NCBI RefSeq assembly: GCF_009765365.1 | Contig: NZ_VTOM01000014.1 | Span: 62,001 to 126,000 of the forward strand | Reading direction: 5' to 3' | DNA length: 64,000 nt | DNA from: Antarcticirhabdus aurantiaca | Lineage (GTDB): Bacteria > Pseudomonadota > Alphaproteobacteria > Rhizobiales > Rhizobiaceae | Shown: piece by piece, positions 51,101 to 60,527 of the stretch | Layout: every line of letters starts with the position of its first letter | How positions within the stretch are numbered: the stretch's first letter is position 1 | The notes under the pieces: generated by a model | Seen by the model: the letters and a program-made list of their open reading frames with translations, nothing else | The model's database searches: none | Told to the model about the DNA's origin: nothing | Program-made: the position numbers and the translations under genes

Positions 51101-51856
51101 ATGACAATCTTCCGCAACGCCGTGTTCCTCGCGGCGCTGGCGGGGCTCGTCGCCGGCCTGGCGCTCGCGCTTCTCCAGACCTTCACCACGGTTCCGCTGA
51201 TCCTCCAGGCGGAAACCTACGAGACCTCGGCGCCCGCGCCTGCGGCTGACCACTCGCACGCGGCCGGCACGCCCGCCCACGACCACGCCGCGCCGGCGGA
51301 GGACGCGCACGGTCACGACGGCTGGATGCCGGCCGACGGCTTCGAGCGCTTCGCCTTCACGCTCGGCGCCAACATCGTCTCCGGCATCGGCTTCGCGCTC
51401 CTCCTGGTGACGCTCAGCGAGGCGTCGGGCGGCATCGCCTCCTGGCGCCAGGGGCTGCTCTGGGGCCTCGGCGGTTTCGCGGCCTTTACGCTGGCCCCCG
51501 GCCTCGGCCTGCCGCCGGAGCTGCCGGGCATGCCGGCCGCCGACCTCGTCGCCCGTCAGGTCTGGTGGCTGGGAGCGGTTGTCGCGACGGGGGCCGGATT
51601 GTGGCTCCTGGCTCTCGCGCGCTCGCCGCTGGCGAGCCTTGCGGGCGTCGCGCTCCTCGTCGCCCCGCACCTCGTCGGCGCGCCGCAGCCGGTGAGCCAC
51701 GAAACGGCGGTGCCGGCAGGCCTCCACCACGACTTCGTGGTGGCCGTCACCGTCACCAACCTCCTGTTCTGGCTGGTGCTCGGCGCGGCTGCGGGAGCCT
51801 TGCGCTCGCGCCTCGACATGGGCGCGGCGCCGCGCCTCGAAGGGCGTCCGGCCTGA
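51101..51856 (+). CDS. cbtA: Cobalt transporter subunit CbtA
   Basis: A 251-residue membrane protein with about five to six helices. After the first helix an extracytoplasmic loop is His-rich (DHSHAAGTPAHDHAAP and EDAHGHDGW), fit for capturing Co2+. VSHETAVPAGLHHDFVVAVTVTNLLFWLVLG closes the protein. CbtAB is a predicted cobalt importer often placed under cobalamin riboswitches, as here. Its stop overlaps the probable start of cobP. Confidence 0.92.
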   Translation: MTIFRNAVFLAALAGLVAGLALALLQTFTTVPLILQAETYETSAPAPAADHSHAAGTPAHDHAAPAEDAHGHDGWMPADGFERFAFTLGANIVSGIGFALLLVTLSEASGGIASWRQGLLWGLGGFAAFTLAPGLGLPPELPGMPAADLVARQVWWLGAVVATGAGLWLLALARSPLASLAGVALLVAPHLVGAPQPVSHETAVPAGLHHDFVVAVTVTNLLFWLVLGAAAGALRSRLDMGAAPRLEGRPA

Positions 51857-52365
51857 GCGGCGGGAGCCTCACCCTCGTTCTCGGCGGCGCGCGCTCGGGC
51901 AAGAGCCGCCACGCCGAGGGCCTCGTCGCGGAGCATTCCGCGCCCTGGCTCTACCTCGCGACGGGCCAGGCCTTCGACGCGGAGATGGAGGAGCGCATCC
52001 GCCATCACCGCGACCGGCGCGACGAGCGTTGGCACACGATCGACGCGCCGCTCGACCTCTGCGCGGCGCTCGACGCCGCGCCGGAGGGACGGCCTGTCCT
52101 GATCGACTGCCTGACCCTCTGGCTGTCGAACCACATGCTGGCCGGCCATGACGTCGAGGCGGAGAGCGAGCGGCTGTGCGCTCGGCTCGCCGCGCCGCGC
52201 GGGCCGTGGGTGGCGGTCTCCAACGAGGTCGGGCTCGGCATCGTGCCGGACAACGCGCTGGCCCGCGCCTTTCGCGACGCGCAGGGGCGGCTGAACCAGC
52301 GCGTGGCGGCCGTGGCGAGCGGCGTCCTCTTCATGGCGGCAGGCCTGCCGATGAAGCTGAAATGA
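51853..52365 (+). CDS. cobP: Adenosylcobinamide kinase/guanylyltransferase
   Basis: A 170-residue bifunctional enzyme (CobU in Salmonella) that phosphorylates adenosylcobinamide and adds GMP. The P-loop LVLGGARSGKSRHAE is at residues 8-22, WLYLATGQ and RIRHHRDRRDERWHTID follow, then VLIDCLTLWLSN and WVAVSNEVGLGIVPDNALARAFRDAQGRLNQRVA. No ATG, GTG or TTG exists near the N-terminus. A CTG at 51853 would give LSGGSLTLVLGG and overlaps the cbtA stop as CTGA; AAGGG is 8 bases upstream. The start is therefore a rare codon or uncertain. Confidence 0.9.
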   Translation: MSGGSLTLVLGGARSGKSRHAEGLVAEHSAPWLYLATGQAFDAEMEERIRHHRDRRDERWHTIDAPLDLCAALDAAPEGRPVLIDCLTLWLSNHMLAGHDVEAESERLCARLAAPRGPWVAVSNEVGLGIVPDNALARAFRDAQGRLNQRVAAVASGVLFMAAGLPMKLK

Positions 52366-52372
52366 GCGAAGC

Positions 52373-52990
52373 ATGACGGATATCGACGAGGCGGAGGCCG
52401 CGCGCCACCGCGAGAAGATGAAGAAGCGCAAGGAGGTCCAGGACGCCGAGGTTGCCTCCAAGGCGATCGCCGAGAAGGGCCTCCTGATCGTCCACACCGG
52501 CAAGGGCAAGGGCAAGACGACCGCCGCCTTCGGCCTGGCGCTGCGCATGCTCGGCTACGGGAAGACGGTCGGCGTCGTCCAGTTCGTGAAGGGCGCCTGG
52601 CACACGGGCGAGCGCGACGCCTTCGCGGCCTTTGGCGACCGGGTGCGCTGGCACTCCATGGGCGAGGGCTTCACCTGGGAAACGCAGGATCTGCAGCGCG
52701 ACGTCGCCGCGGCCGAGGCCGCCTGGGCGCAGGCCAAGGCGCTGATGGCGGACCCGGACGTCGCGCTCCTCGTCCTCGACGAGATCAACATCGCCCTGCG
52801 CTACGACTACCTGTCGCTCGCCGACGTCGTGGAAACGCTGCGCGGCCGGCGCGCGGGGCTGCACGTCGTCGCGACCGGGCGCAACGCCAAGCCGGAGCTG
52901 ATCGAGGCGGCCGACCTCGTCACCGAGTTCGAGGCGGTGAAGCACCACTTCGCCGCCGGCGTGAAGGCGCAGGAAGGCATCGAGTTCTGA
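52373..52990 (+). CDS. cobO: Cob(I)yrinic acid a,c-diamide adenosyltransferase (CobA/CobO type)
   Basis: A 205-residue ATP:corrinoid adenosyltransferase. The P-loop [18 protein letters not shown] is at 41-58, [18 protein letters not shown], then [16 protein letters not shown] and [30 protein letters not shown] close the family pattern. It lies 7 bases after cobP and 2 bases before cobQ. Confidence 0.95.
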   Translation: MTDIDEAEAARHREKMKKRKEVQDAEVASKAIAEKGLLIVHTGKGKGKTTAAFGLALRMLGYGKTVGVVQFVKGAWHTGERDAFAAFGDRVRWHSMGEGFTWETQDLQRDVAAAEAAWAQAKALMADPDVALLVLDEINIALRYDYLSLADVVETLRGRRAGLHVVATGRNAKPELIEAADLVTEFEAVKHHFAAGVKAQEGIEF

Positions 52991-52992
52991 GC

Positions 52993-54465
52993 ATGGGGCA
53001 GGCGCGGGCGCGGGCGATCATGGTCCAGGGCACGGGCTCGGACGTCGGCAAGTCGCTGATCGTCGCGGGACTCGCGCGGGCGCTGACGCGGCGCGGCTTC
53101 TCGGTGCGCCCGTTCAAGCCGCAGAACATGTCGAACAACGCCGCCGTCACCGCCGACGGCGGCGAGATCGGCCGGGCCCAGAGCCTCCAGGCGCGCGCGG
53201 CAGGCGTGCCGACCTCCGTCCACATGAACCCGGTGCTCTTGAAGCCGCAAAGCGAGACGGGCGCGCAGATCGTCGTCCAGGGCCGCGTCTACGGAACGGC
53301 CAGGGCGGCGGAGTATCAGGGCGTGAAGCCGAAGCTCCTGCCCTTCGTGCTCGACAGCTTCGCCCGGCTGCGAGCCGAGGCCGACATCGTTCTCGTCGAG
53401 GGCGCGGGCAGTGCTTCGGAAGTGAACCTGCGCGCCAACGACATCGCCAACATGGGCTTCGCCGAGGCAGCGAGCGTGCCGGTTATCCTTCTCGGCGACA
53501 TCGACCGCGGCGGCGTCATCGCCAGCCTCGTCGGCACGCGCCACGTCCTGCCGGAGGCGGACGCCGCGCGCATCGTCGGCTTCCTGGTCAACCGCTTCCG
53601 CGGCGATCCCGCGCTCTTCGCCGAGGGCATGGCGACCATCGCCGACAGGACCGGCTGGCGCGCGCTCGGCCTCGTGCCGCACTTCCCCGACGCGCGCCGC
53701 CTGCCGGCTGAGGACGCGCTGGCGCTGACCCATGATGCCGGCCGGCCGGGCAGCGGCGGGCGCGTGCGCATCGCCGTGCCGATCCTGCCGCACATCGCCA
53801 ATTTCGACGACCTCGATCCGCTGGAAGCCGAGCCGGACGTCGACCTCGTCCGAGTCCGGCCCGGAGAGGCGATCCCCGGCGATGCGAGCCTCGTCCTGCT
53901 GCCGGGCTCGAAGGCGACGCTGGCCGATCTCGCGGCGCTCCGGCGGGAGGGCTGGGACGTCGATATCGCGGCGCACCGTCGGCGCGGCGGACACGTGCTG
54001 GGCCTGTGCGGCGGCTACCAGATGATGGGCCGCTCCGTCGCCGATCCCGACGGGATCGAGGGGCCGCCGGGCGCGGCGCCGGGGCTCGGGCTCCTCGACG
54101 TCGAGACGCGGCTTTCGGGCTCGAAGCGGCTGGAAAGCGTGTCCGGCCGCACGCTTGCCGACGACGCGCCGTTCTCGGGCTACGAGATGCACATGGGCGT
54201 CACGGCGGGGCCGGACGCGGCGCGACCCTTCGCGCGCATCGGTGGCGCGGACGAGGGCGCGGTCTCGGCGGACGGGCGCGCCTGCGGCACCTATGTCCAC
54301 GGGCTCTTCGCCGACGACCGGCAGCGCGCCGCCTGGCTGGCGCGGCTCGGCGGAACGCCGGCCGGCATCGACTACGAGGCGGGCGTCGAGGCGGCGCTGG
54401 ACGGACTCGCGACCCACCTCGAACGACACGTCGATATCGATGCGATCCTGTCCCTCAGCCGATGA
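52993..54465 (+). CDS. cobQ: Cobyric acid synthase
   Basis: A 490-residue glutamine-dependent amidase adding four amide groups to adenosylcobyrinic a,c-diamide. The nucleotide motif [20 protein letters not shown] is at 10-29, with [22 protein letters not shown]. The amidotransferase Cys339 is in [12 protein letters not shown], and the His in [11 protein letters not shown]. Its 3' end overlaps that of cobD on the other strand by 11 bases. Confidence 0.96.
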   Translation: MGQARARAIMVQGTGSDVGKSLIVAGLARALTRRGFSVRPFKPQNMSNNAAVTADGGEIGRAQSLQARAAGVPTSVHMNPVLLKPQSETGAQIVVQGRVYGTARAAEYQGVKPKLLPFVLDSFARLRAEADIVLVEGAGSASEVNLRANDIANMGFAEAASVPVILLGDIDRGGVIASLVGTRHVLPEADAARIVGFLVNRFRGDPALFAEGMATIADRTGWRALGLVPHFPDARRLPAEDALALTHDAGRPGSGGRVRIAVPILPHIANFDDLDPLEAEPDVDLVRVRPGEAIPGDASLVLLPGSKATLADLAALRREGWDVDIAAHRRRGGHVLGLCGGYQMMGRSVADPDGIEGPPGAAPGLGLLDVETRLSGSKRLESVSGRTLADDAPFSGYEMHMGVTAGPDAARPFARIGGADEGAVSADGRACGTYVHGLFADDRQRAAWLARLGGTPAGIDYEAGVEAALDGLATHLERHVDIDAILSLSR

Positions 54466-55444
54466 GCGCGGCGGCGTAGAAGACGCCCGCGCAAAGCGCC
54501 AGCAGGAGCGCCGACAGGAGCGTATGCGCCGCGCGCTCGACCTGGAGCGCCGCGCGGATGTCGGCGGCGGTGGCGTCGCGCCGGCCGCCCGCGTTCATGA
54601 CGGCGTCGTCCACCAGGACGCCGCCATAGGCGCGCGGGCCCGCGAGGCCGAGGCCGAGCGCGCCGGCCATCGCCGCTTCCGGCCAGCCGGCGTTGGGCGA
54701 GCGATGGCGCCGCGCATCGCGCCGCACGGCCGCCCAGGCGGAGTGCCCGGAAGCGCCGGGCACCAGCCAGGCCGCACCGACGATCAGGAGCGCCGACAGG
54801 CGCGAGGCCGGCAGGTTGATCCAGTCGTCGAAGATGGCGGCGGCGCGGCCGAAGTCCTCGTGGCGGGCCGTGCGGTGACCGATCATGCTGTCGGCCGTGT
54901 TCGCCGCCTTGTAGGCGATGATGCCCGGCAGGCCGCCCACCGCCAGCCAGAAGGCGGGCGCCACGACGCCGTCGGAGAAGTTCTCGGACAGGCTCTCGAT
55001 CGCGGCGCGCGACACCCCCGCCTCGTCCAGCGCTTCGGGATCGCGCCCGACGATCATCGACACGGCCCGGCGGCCGCCCGCGAGCCCCTCCGTTTCCAGC
55101 CCTTGCGCGACGCGTGCGACGTGCTCGTCGAGGCTCTTCTGCGCGATCAGCGTGCTGGCGAGGAGAGTGGCGGGAAGGATGGCGACGAGGCCGAAGGCTG
55201 CGTCCAGCACGCTGGCGAGGATCACGCCAGCCAGCGCCGGCACGCCGACGATCACGGCGAGTGCGCGCTGGCCGGCGAGGCGGCGCGCGGCGGGAGCGGC
55301 GCCGTCATGGTTCCAGTGCTCGTCGAGACGGCCGACGAGCCGGCCGATCCAGGTCACGGGATGGCCGATCCGGCGATAGGTCTCGGCCGGGTAGCCGGCG
55401 GCGCGCTCGACGAGAAGGGCGAGAAGGGCGAGTTCGAGGTACAT
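54455..55444 (-). CDS. cobD: Adenosylcobinamide-phosphate synthase (CbiB/CobD)
   Basis: A 329-residue membrane protein that attaches the aminopropanol arm to adenosylcobyric acid. Seen are [17 protein letters not shown] near the start, the family segment [43 protein letters not shown], and [22 protein letters not shown]. Its ATG (CAT at 55442-55444) shares bases with the ATG of cobC on the other strand. Confidence 0.95.
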   Translation of the reverse strand: MYLELALLALLVERAAGYPAETYRRIGHPVTWIGRLVGRLDEHWNHDGAAPAARRLAGQRALAVIVGVPALAGVILASVLDAAFGLVAILPATLLASTLIAQKSLDEHVARVAQGLETEGLAGGRRAVSMIVGRDPEALDEAGVSRAAIESLSENFSDGVVAPAFWLAVGGLPGIIAYKAANTADSMIGHRTARHEDFGRAAAIFDDWINLPASRLSALLIVGAAWLVPGASGHSAWAAVRRDARRHRSPNAGWPEAAMAGALGLGLAGPRAYGGVLVDDAVMNAGGRRDATAADIRAALQVERAAHTLLSALLLALCAGVFYAAALIG

Positions 55445-56456
55445 GGGCACGATTGACGAGGTGCGCGACCATGGCGGAAGCCTCGGGCGCGCGTGGCTGA
55501 ACTTTCCGGATGCGCCGGAACCCTGGGTCGACCTGTCGACCGGCATCAACCCGCACCCCTATCCCGTCGGGCCGATCCCCGCCAGCGCCTGGACGCGCCT
55601 GCCGGAGGACGCCGACGCCGACGCGCTTCGCGATCGCGCCGCCGAGGTCTACGGCGCGCCGGGCGGAGCCAATCTGGCGGACGCGCCGGGCACGCAGATC
55701 CTCCTGCCGCTGGTGGCGGGGCTCGTGCCGCCCGGCCGCGCGCGGGTGCTCGGGCCGACCTATGCCGAGCACGTCCGGGCCGCGCGCATCGCGGGCCACG
55801 CCGCCGCGGAGGTGGCGAGCCTCGACGAACTCGCGGAGGCCGATCTCGCCGTCCTCGTGAACCCCAACAATCCGGACGGGCGGCTCGTCGCCCCCGACGA
55901 TCTGCGCGACCTCGCCCGGCGGCTGGCGCGGCGGGGCGGATTCCTCGTCATTGACGAGGCCTTCATGGACGTTCTGGCGCCCGCGCCGAGCCTTGCCGGC
56001 GCCATCGAGGAACACCCGAATCTCGTGGTGCTGCGCTCCTTCGGCAAGTTCTTCGGCCTCGCGGGGGCGCGGCTCGGCTTCGCCGTAGCGGCGAAGGAGA
56101 CGGCGGCGCTTCTGCGGGCACGCCTCGGTCCCTGGGCTGTACCGGGGCCGACCTTGCATGTCGGGCTCCAAGCGCTCGCCGATGGACGCTGGCAGGCCGA
56201 GATGCGCGCCCGCCTCGCCGCCGAGGCAGCGCGGCTCGACGCGGTTCTGGCGGCACGCGGGCTCGCGCCATCCGGCGGCACCAGCCTTTATCGCTTCCTG
56301 CGCACGCCCCGCGCGGCCGACATCTTCGAGGCCTGCGGGCGCCGCGGGATCTGGCTGCGGCGTTTCGAGTCCATGCCGGATGCCCTGCGGATCGGCCTGC
56401 CGCCCGACGCGCAGGGGCTCGCGCGCCTCGACGAGGCGCTGGGAAGCCTCGGATGA
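55443..56456 (+). CDS. cobC: Threonine-phosphate decarboxylase/aminotransferase-like CobC
   Basis: A 337-residue class I/II PLP enzyme that makes aminopropanol phosphate for the nucleotide loop. Seen are WVDLSTGINPHPYPVGPIP, LVNPNNPDGRLVAPDDL, and the PLP-lysine segment VVLRSFGKFFGLAGARLGFAVA. The start is ATG 55443, which overlaps the cobD ATG; a GTG at 55461 is an alternative. It is followed by a phosphatase gene with a 4-base overlap. Confidence 0.93.
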   Translation: MGTIDEVRDHGGSLGRAWLNFPDAPEPWVDLSTGINPHPYPVGPIPASAWTRLPEDADADALRDRAAEVYGAPGGANLADAPGTQILLPLVAGLVPPGRARVLGPTYAEHVRAARIAGHAAAEVASLDELAEADLAVLVNPNNPDGRLVAPDDLRDLARRLARRGGFLVIDEAFMDVLAPAPSLAGAIEEHPNLVVLRSFGKFFGLAGARLGFAVAAKETAALLRARLGPWAVPGPTLHVGLQALADGRWQAEMRARLAAEAARLDAVLAARGLAPSGGTSLYRFLRTPRAADIFEACGRRGIWLRRFESMPDALRIGLPPDAQGLARLDEALGSLG

Positions 56457-56965
56457 GCGCGATCCTCGTCTCGCCGGCCTCGCAGGTGCGCGCCGTCCTC
56501 GACGCCCGATCGCCCGGCCGCTTCGTTGCGCTCCGCTCCCCGGGAGCGACGGCCTTCCATCCCGAGACCATCGCGTCGGCCGACCAGCTGCACCTGGAGA
56601 TGAACGACATCGCCTTCGATCGGCCCGGCCTCGTTTCGCCGCGGGTCGAGCAGGTCGAGGCTCTGCTCGCTCTCGCCCAAGGTTGGGACCGTCGCGCGCC
56701 GCTCCTCGTCCACTGCTATGCCGGCATCTCGCGCTCGACCGCCGCGGCGCTCTTGATCGCGGCGATGCTTCGACCGGAAGCGGAGGAGCGCCAGCTCGCC
56801 GCCGAGCTGCGACGCCTCTCGCCCGCGGCGACGCCGAACCCCTACCTCGTGCGCCTCGGCGACGCGCTGCTTCGTCGCTCGGGCCGGCTCGTCGCGGCGG
56901 TCGAAGAGATCGGGCGGGGTGCGGAGGCCTTCGAGGGCACGCCCTTCGCCTGGAACGTGTCCTAG
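56453..56965 (+). CDS. Tyrosine/dual-specificity phosphatase-like protein
   Basis: A 170-residue protein with the Cys-dependent phosphatase loop HCYAGISRSTAA: His87, nucleophile Cys88 and Arg94 in the HCx5R pattern. Asp52 in HLEMNDIAFD could be the general acid. No signal peptide. Its ATG overlaps the cobC stop (ATGA), so it is co-translated with a cobalamin gene. A link to cobalamin, such as dephosphorylating an intermediate, is only a guess; a regulatory protein phosphatase is the default reading. Its 3' end overlaps the XRE gene by 4 bases. Confidence 0.85.
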   Translation: MSAILVSPASQVRAVLDARSPGRFVALRSPGATAFHPETIASADQLHLEMNDIAFDRPGLVSPRVEQVEALLALAQGWDRRAPLLVHCYAGISRSTAAALLIAAMLRPEAEERQLAAELRRLSPAATPNPYLVRLGDALLRRSGRLVAAVEEIGRGAEAFEGTPFAWNVS

Positions 56966-57321
56966 CCGTCCAGGCTCGAATCGATCAGGCGGCTGAAGGC
57001 TTCGAAAACCTCGGGCCTGACCGCCTTCAGCCGCTCCAGGCGCTCGATCTCGTCGGGCAGGAGCGAGGGCGAGCGCAGCGCGGGTCGCTGTGGGAAGAAC
57101 CAGGCGGGTGGAAGCTCCAGCGCGTCCGCGACGGCCTTCAACCGCCCGGCGGACGGGCGGCTCGCGCCGGTCTCGTATTTCAGCACCTGCTGCGCGCTGA
57201 TGCCGAGCCGCGACGCGAGAGCCTCCAGCGTCAGGCCGCGCTTCATGCGCCCTTCGCGCAGACGGGCTGCGATGATCCGATCGACGGCCTGGATGTCTTG
57301 GTCGATCGCCGGCTTGTCCAT
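56962..57321 (-). CDS. XRE-family helix-turn-helix regulator
   Basis: A 119-residue DNA-binding protein. The HTH lies in LREGRMKRGLTLEALASRLGISAQQVLKYETGASRPSAGRLKAVADALELP (about 22-72). The C-terminal part has a short hydrophobic PPAWFFP and a DEIERLERLKAVRPEVFEAFSRLID tail, a common layout in alphaproteobacteria. I start at MDKPAIDQD (ATG 57321, GAGG 6 bases upstream). The target is unknown. It sits downstream of dadA on the same strand. Confidence 0.87.
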   Translation of the reverse strand: MDKPAIDQDIQAVDRIIAARLREGRMKRGLTLEALASRLGISAQQVLKYETGASRPSAGRLKAVADALELPPAWFFPQRPALRSPSLLPDEIERLERLKAVRPEVFEAFSRLIDSSLDG

Positions 57322-57391
57322 CCTCGTCCTCGATCCGATGATCTGCAATCACCGGTTCATGGATCGGGACGCGACTTGCGCGGAACTGGTG

Positions 57392-58654
57392 CTAAGCGGC
57401 GCGACGCAAATAGCGCGACGCCCCGAGGTCTTGCGCGTCGATCTCGGCCGCGCGCCCCGAGAAGAGGTCGGCCAGGAGCTTCCCCGAGCCGCAGCTCATC
57501 GTCCAGCCCAGCGTCCCGTGGCCGGTGTTGAGGAAGAGGCCGCCCACTTTGGTCGGGCCGATGATCGGCGTTCCGTCCGGCGTCATCGGGCGAAGGCCCG
57601 ACCAGAAGCTCGCGGCCTTGAGGTCGCCGCCGGGAAAGAGGTCGGTCACGGAATGCTCGAGCGTCTGCCGCCGCTTGTCCGGCCGGTCGTTCGTGAAGCC
57701 GGAGATCTCGGCCATGCCGCCGACGCGGATGCGGTCGCCGAGGCGGGTGATGGCGATCTTGTAGGTCTCGTCCATCACGGTCGATTCCGGCGCGCGCGAC
57801 GGATCGACGATCGGGATCGTCAGCGAGTAGCCCTTCACCGGGTAGACGGGAACGTCGATGCCGAGCGGGCCGACGAGCTTGGGCGTGTAGGAGCCCATCG
57901 CCGCGACCACCGCGTCGGCGCGAACGTGCCCCGTGTCGAGCCGCACGCCCACGGCGCGCCCCTTCTCGACCTCGATGCTCTCGATCGTCCGGCCCCACTG
58001 GAACGTCACGCCGCTGCTGGCGCAGAGCTCCGCGAGGGCGTTGGCGAACTTGAAGCAATCGCCCGTCTCGTCCTGCGGCGTCTGGAGGCCGCCGACGAAC
58101 TTGTCACGGGCATTCGCGAGAGCCGGCTCCGCGCGGATGCAGGCGTCGCGATCGAGGATCTCGTAGGGAATGCCGTCGGCCGCCAGCGCCTTCACGTCCT
58201 TGGCCGAAGCGTCGAGCTGCGCCTCAGTGCGGAAGAGCTGGAGCGTGCCCTTCATCCGCTGATCGTAGACGATGTTGGTCTCGCGCCGCAGCTCCGCGAG
58301 GCAGAGGCGGCTGTAGTCGGACAGGCGCAGCATCCGGCTCTTGTTGCGTGCATAGGCCTCGCTCGTGCAGTTGGCGAGCATCTTCGCCAGCCAGGACAGC
58401 ATGGCTGGGTCGAGCTTCGGCCGCAGGATCAGCGGCGCGTGCTCCATCATCAGCCACTTGATGGCCTTTCTCGGAATGCCGGGCGCGGCCCAGGGCGAGC
58501 AGTAGCCGAACGACACCTCGCCGGCATTGGCGAAGCTCGTCTCAAGCGCCGGGCCGGCCTGCCGGTCGACCACCACGACCTCGTGGCCCGCCCGCGAAAG
58601 GTACCAGGCGGAGGTGACGCCGATGATGCCGGCTCCGAGAACGACGACCTTCAT
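57392..58654 (-). CDS. dadA: D-amino acid dehydrogenase small subunit
   Basis: A 420-residue FAD protein oxidising D-alanine and other D-amino acids to keto acids with electron transfer to the respiratory chain. The FAD motif [31 protein letters not shown] opens the protein, [13 protein letters not shown] follows, and the C-terminus has [41 protein letters not shown]. It lies 18 bases after alr, giving an alr-dadA unit for L- to D-alanine conversion and degradation. Confidence 0.95.
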   Translation of the reverse strand: MKVVVLGAGIIGVTSAWYLSRAGHEVVVVDRQAGPALETSFANAGEVSFGYCSPWAAPGIPRKAIKWLMMEHAPLILRPKLDPAMLSWLAKMLANCTSEAYARNKSRMLRLSDYSRLCLAELRRETNIVYDQRMKGTLQLFRTEAQLDASAKDVKALAADGIPYEILDRDACIRAEPALANARDKFVGGLQTPQDETGDCFKFANALAELCASSGVTFQWGRTIESIEVEKGRAVGVRLDTGHVRADAVVAAMGSYTPKLVGPLGIDVPVYPVKGYSLTIPIVDPSRAPESTVMDETYKIAITRLGDRIRVGGMAEISGFTNDRPDKRRQTLEHSVTDLFPGGDLKAASFWSGLRPMTPDGTPIIGPTKVGGLFLNTGHGTLGWTMSCGSGKLLADLFSGRAAEIDAQDLGASRYLRRAA

Positions 58655-58672
58655 GAACGAACTCCGGACGTG

Positions 58673-59845
58673 TCAGCAAAGATAGCGCCGCTCGTAGCGG
58701 TGCCCGAGCGAGGTGAGGATCTCGTAGGAGATGGTGCCGGCGGCTTCCGCCACCGCGTCGAGCGACTGGCTCGGCCCGATCAGCTCGATGAGGTCGCCGC
58801 CTTTGAGGGCGCCCGCCGGAAGTGCTGACGCGTCGAGGATGAGCGAGTCCATCGAAACGCGCCCGACGACCGGCAGCCGCCGTCCTGCGACGAAGCCGGC
58901 AAGGCGGTTGCTGAGCGCGCGCGGCCAGCCGTCGGCATAGCCGAGGCCGAGCGTCGCGAGGCGCATCGGGCCGTCCGCGACGCGGGTGAAGCCATAGCCG
59001 ATGCCCGCGCCCGCCGGCACCTCGCGCGTCTGGATGACGCGTCCGTCGAGGCGGACCACGGGCCGCATCGGGTTCGCCGCGCCGCCCGTCGGCGCGCCGC
59101 CGTAGAGCGCGACGCCGGGGCGCGCGAGGTCGAAGCGGAAGTCGGGTCCGAGAAACAGGCCGGCCGAATTGGCGAGCGAGCGCCGCGCGGCGGGGAGCTT
59201 GGCTTCCATCGCGCGGAAAGCGGCGAGCTGGGCGGCATTGGCGGGATGATCGGGATCGTCGGCGCAGGCGAGGTGGCTCATCACCAGCACCGTCTCGACG
59301 CCGGCGAGACGCGACGGGTCGCGGACGAGGCTCTCGACCTCGTCCGCGGCGAGCCCGAGGCGCGACATGCCGGAATCCACCTGGATCGCCGCCGGCAGTC
59401 GCCCGCCGCGGCGCCGCCCCTCGGCGCCCCAGGCGCGGACCTGATCCAGCGCGTTGAGGACGGGGCGGACCCGAGCGTCGGCGCAGAGGCGCTCGTCGCC
59501 GGGCGCGAGGCCGTTGAGGACGAAGATCTCGGCGTCGGCCGGCAGGACGGGCCGCAGGGCGAGCGCTTCGCCGAGATGGGCGACGAAGAAGGTGCGGCAG
59601 CCCTCGTCCCAGAGCGCCGGCGCGACCCGCTCCGCCCCGAGGCCGTAGGCATTCGCCTTGACGACGCCCGCCACCGCCGCGCCGCCGACGCGCTGGCGCA
59701 GCAGCCGGTAGTTCGCCCGGAGCGCCGAAAGATCGATCGTCAGGACGCCGCCAGCCGCGGCGCCGGACGCGTCCGCGCGGGGTGCCGAGGCTCCGCCGCC
59801 GATGCGCGGGCCGGATGCGGGAACTGCCTTCGCGAGAGCCGACAT
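58673..59845 (-). CDS. alr: Alanine racemase
   Basis: A 390-residue PLP racemase. The PLP Lys is in GVVKANAYGLGAERV, with the substrate Tyr in AGAGIGYGFTRVA and the C-terminal GRVSMDSLILD region. An extra 30-residue Ala/Gly-rich N-terminus precedes the family core. Upstream of dadA, it probably serves catabolic alanine use (DadX role), though a cell-wall role cannot be ruled out. GGGAGA lies 6 bases before the ATG. Confidence 0.94.
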   Translation of the reverse strand: MSALAKAVPASGPRIGGGASAPRADASGAAAGGVLTIDLSALRANYRLLRQRVGGAAVAGVVKANAYGLGAERVAPALWDEGCRTFFVAHLGEALALRPVLPADAEIFVLNGLAPGDERLCADARVRPVLNALDQVRAWGAEGRRRGGRLPAAIQVDSGMSRLGLAADEVESLVRDPSRLAGVETVLVMSHLACADDPDHPANAAQLAAFRAMEAKLPAARRSLANSAGLFLGPDFRFDLARPGVALYGGAPTGGAANPMRPVVRLDGRVIQTREVPAGAGIGYGFTRVADGPMRLATLGLGYADGWPRALSNRLAGFVAGRRLPVVGRVSMDSLILDASALPAGALKGGDLIELIGPSQSLDAVAEAAGTISYEILTSLGHRYERRYLC

Positions 59846-59914
59846 CGCCTGTCTCCCATGGATGGGGCACAGGGGCATGATGATCGAAAAATCCTCGAAT
59901 GTTCGTTCCTTCTG

Positions 59915-59959
59915 TCGAAGATTATGCGATCTTGAGCGGAAAAATCGCACGATCTTCGA
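59915..59959. promoter_or_regulatory. Long inverted repeat between alr and the Lrp-type gene
   Basis: TCGAAGATTATGCGAT (59915-59930) and ATCGCACGATCTTCGA (59944-59959) match at 14 of 16 positions as inverted repeats around 13 bases. The 129-base gap is unusually AT-rich. This is a likely binding site of the adjacent Lrp-type regulator for both divergent promoters. Confidence 0.6.
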
Positions 59960-59974
59960 AGGACACGCATCATC

Positions 59975-60415
59975 ATGCCCGAGCTCGATCGGCTCGACCG
60001 CCGCATCGTCCAGGCGCTGCGCCGCGACGGGCGCATGAGCAACGTCGCGTTGGCCAAGGAGGTCGGCCTCTCGCCCTCCGCCTGTTTGCGGCGGGTTCAG
60101 ATCCTGGAGCAGCAGGGAACGATCCGCGGCTACACCGCCATCGTCGCCGCGCCCGGCGAGCGAGAGCGTCACGTCGTGATCGTGCGCATCAGCGTGGAGC
60201 GCCAGACCGAAGACGTCCTGAACCGCTTCGAGGCGGAGGTGCTGAAGCACCCGGAGATCCGCGAGTGCTACCTGATGACGGGCGAGGAGGACTACCTCCT
60301 GCGCCTGGAGGCCGACGGCGCCGGCGACTACGAGCGCATCCACAAGGAAGTGCTTTCGCGCCTTCCGGGCGTGTCCCGCATCAATTCCAGCTTCGCCATC
60401 CGCTCGGTGCTGTGA
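59975..60415 (+). CDS. Lrp/AsnC family transcriptional regulator
   Basis: A 146-residue regulator. The N-terminal HTH is LDRLDRRIVQALRRDGRMSNVALAKEVGLSPSACLRRVQILEQQGTIRGYTAIV, followed by a RAM effector domain (HVVIVRISVERQTEDVLNRFEAEVLKHPEIRECYLMTGEEDYLLRLEADG). Divergent from alr-dadA, it is most likely a DadR-like activator responding to alanine. The next operon is valine catabolism, so it could act there as well. Confidence 0.93.
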   Translation: MPELDRLDRRIVQALRRDGRMSNVALAKEVGLSPSACLRRVQILEQQGTIRGYTAIVAAPGERERHVVIVRISVERQTEDVLNRFEAEVLKHPEIRECYLMTGEEDYLLRLEADGAGDYERIHKEVLSRLPGVSRINSSFAIRSVL

Positions 60416-60527
60416 AGCGGCGCAGGGTTGCGTCCTCGGCCACGGGCGGGCAACACAGGAGATCAAGCGCGTTCGGTTTGGGAGGATCGGTCATGCGGGC
60501 GAGTCGAACGATTCCGTGGGAGCGTTC

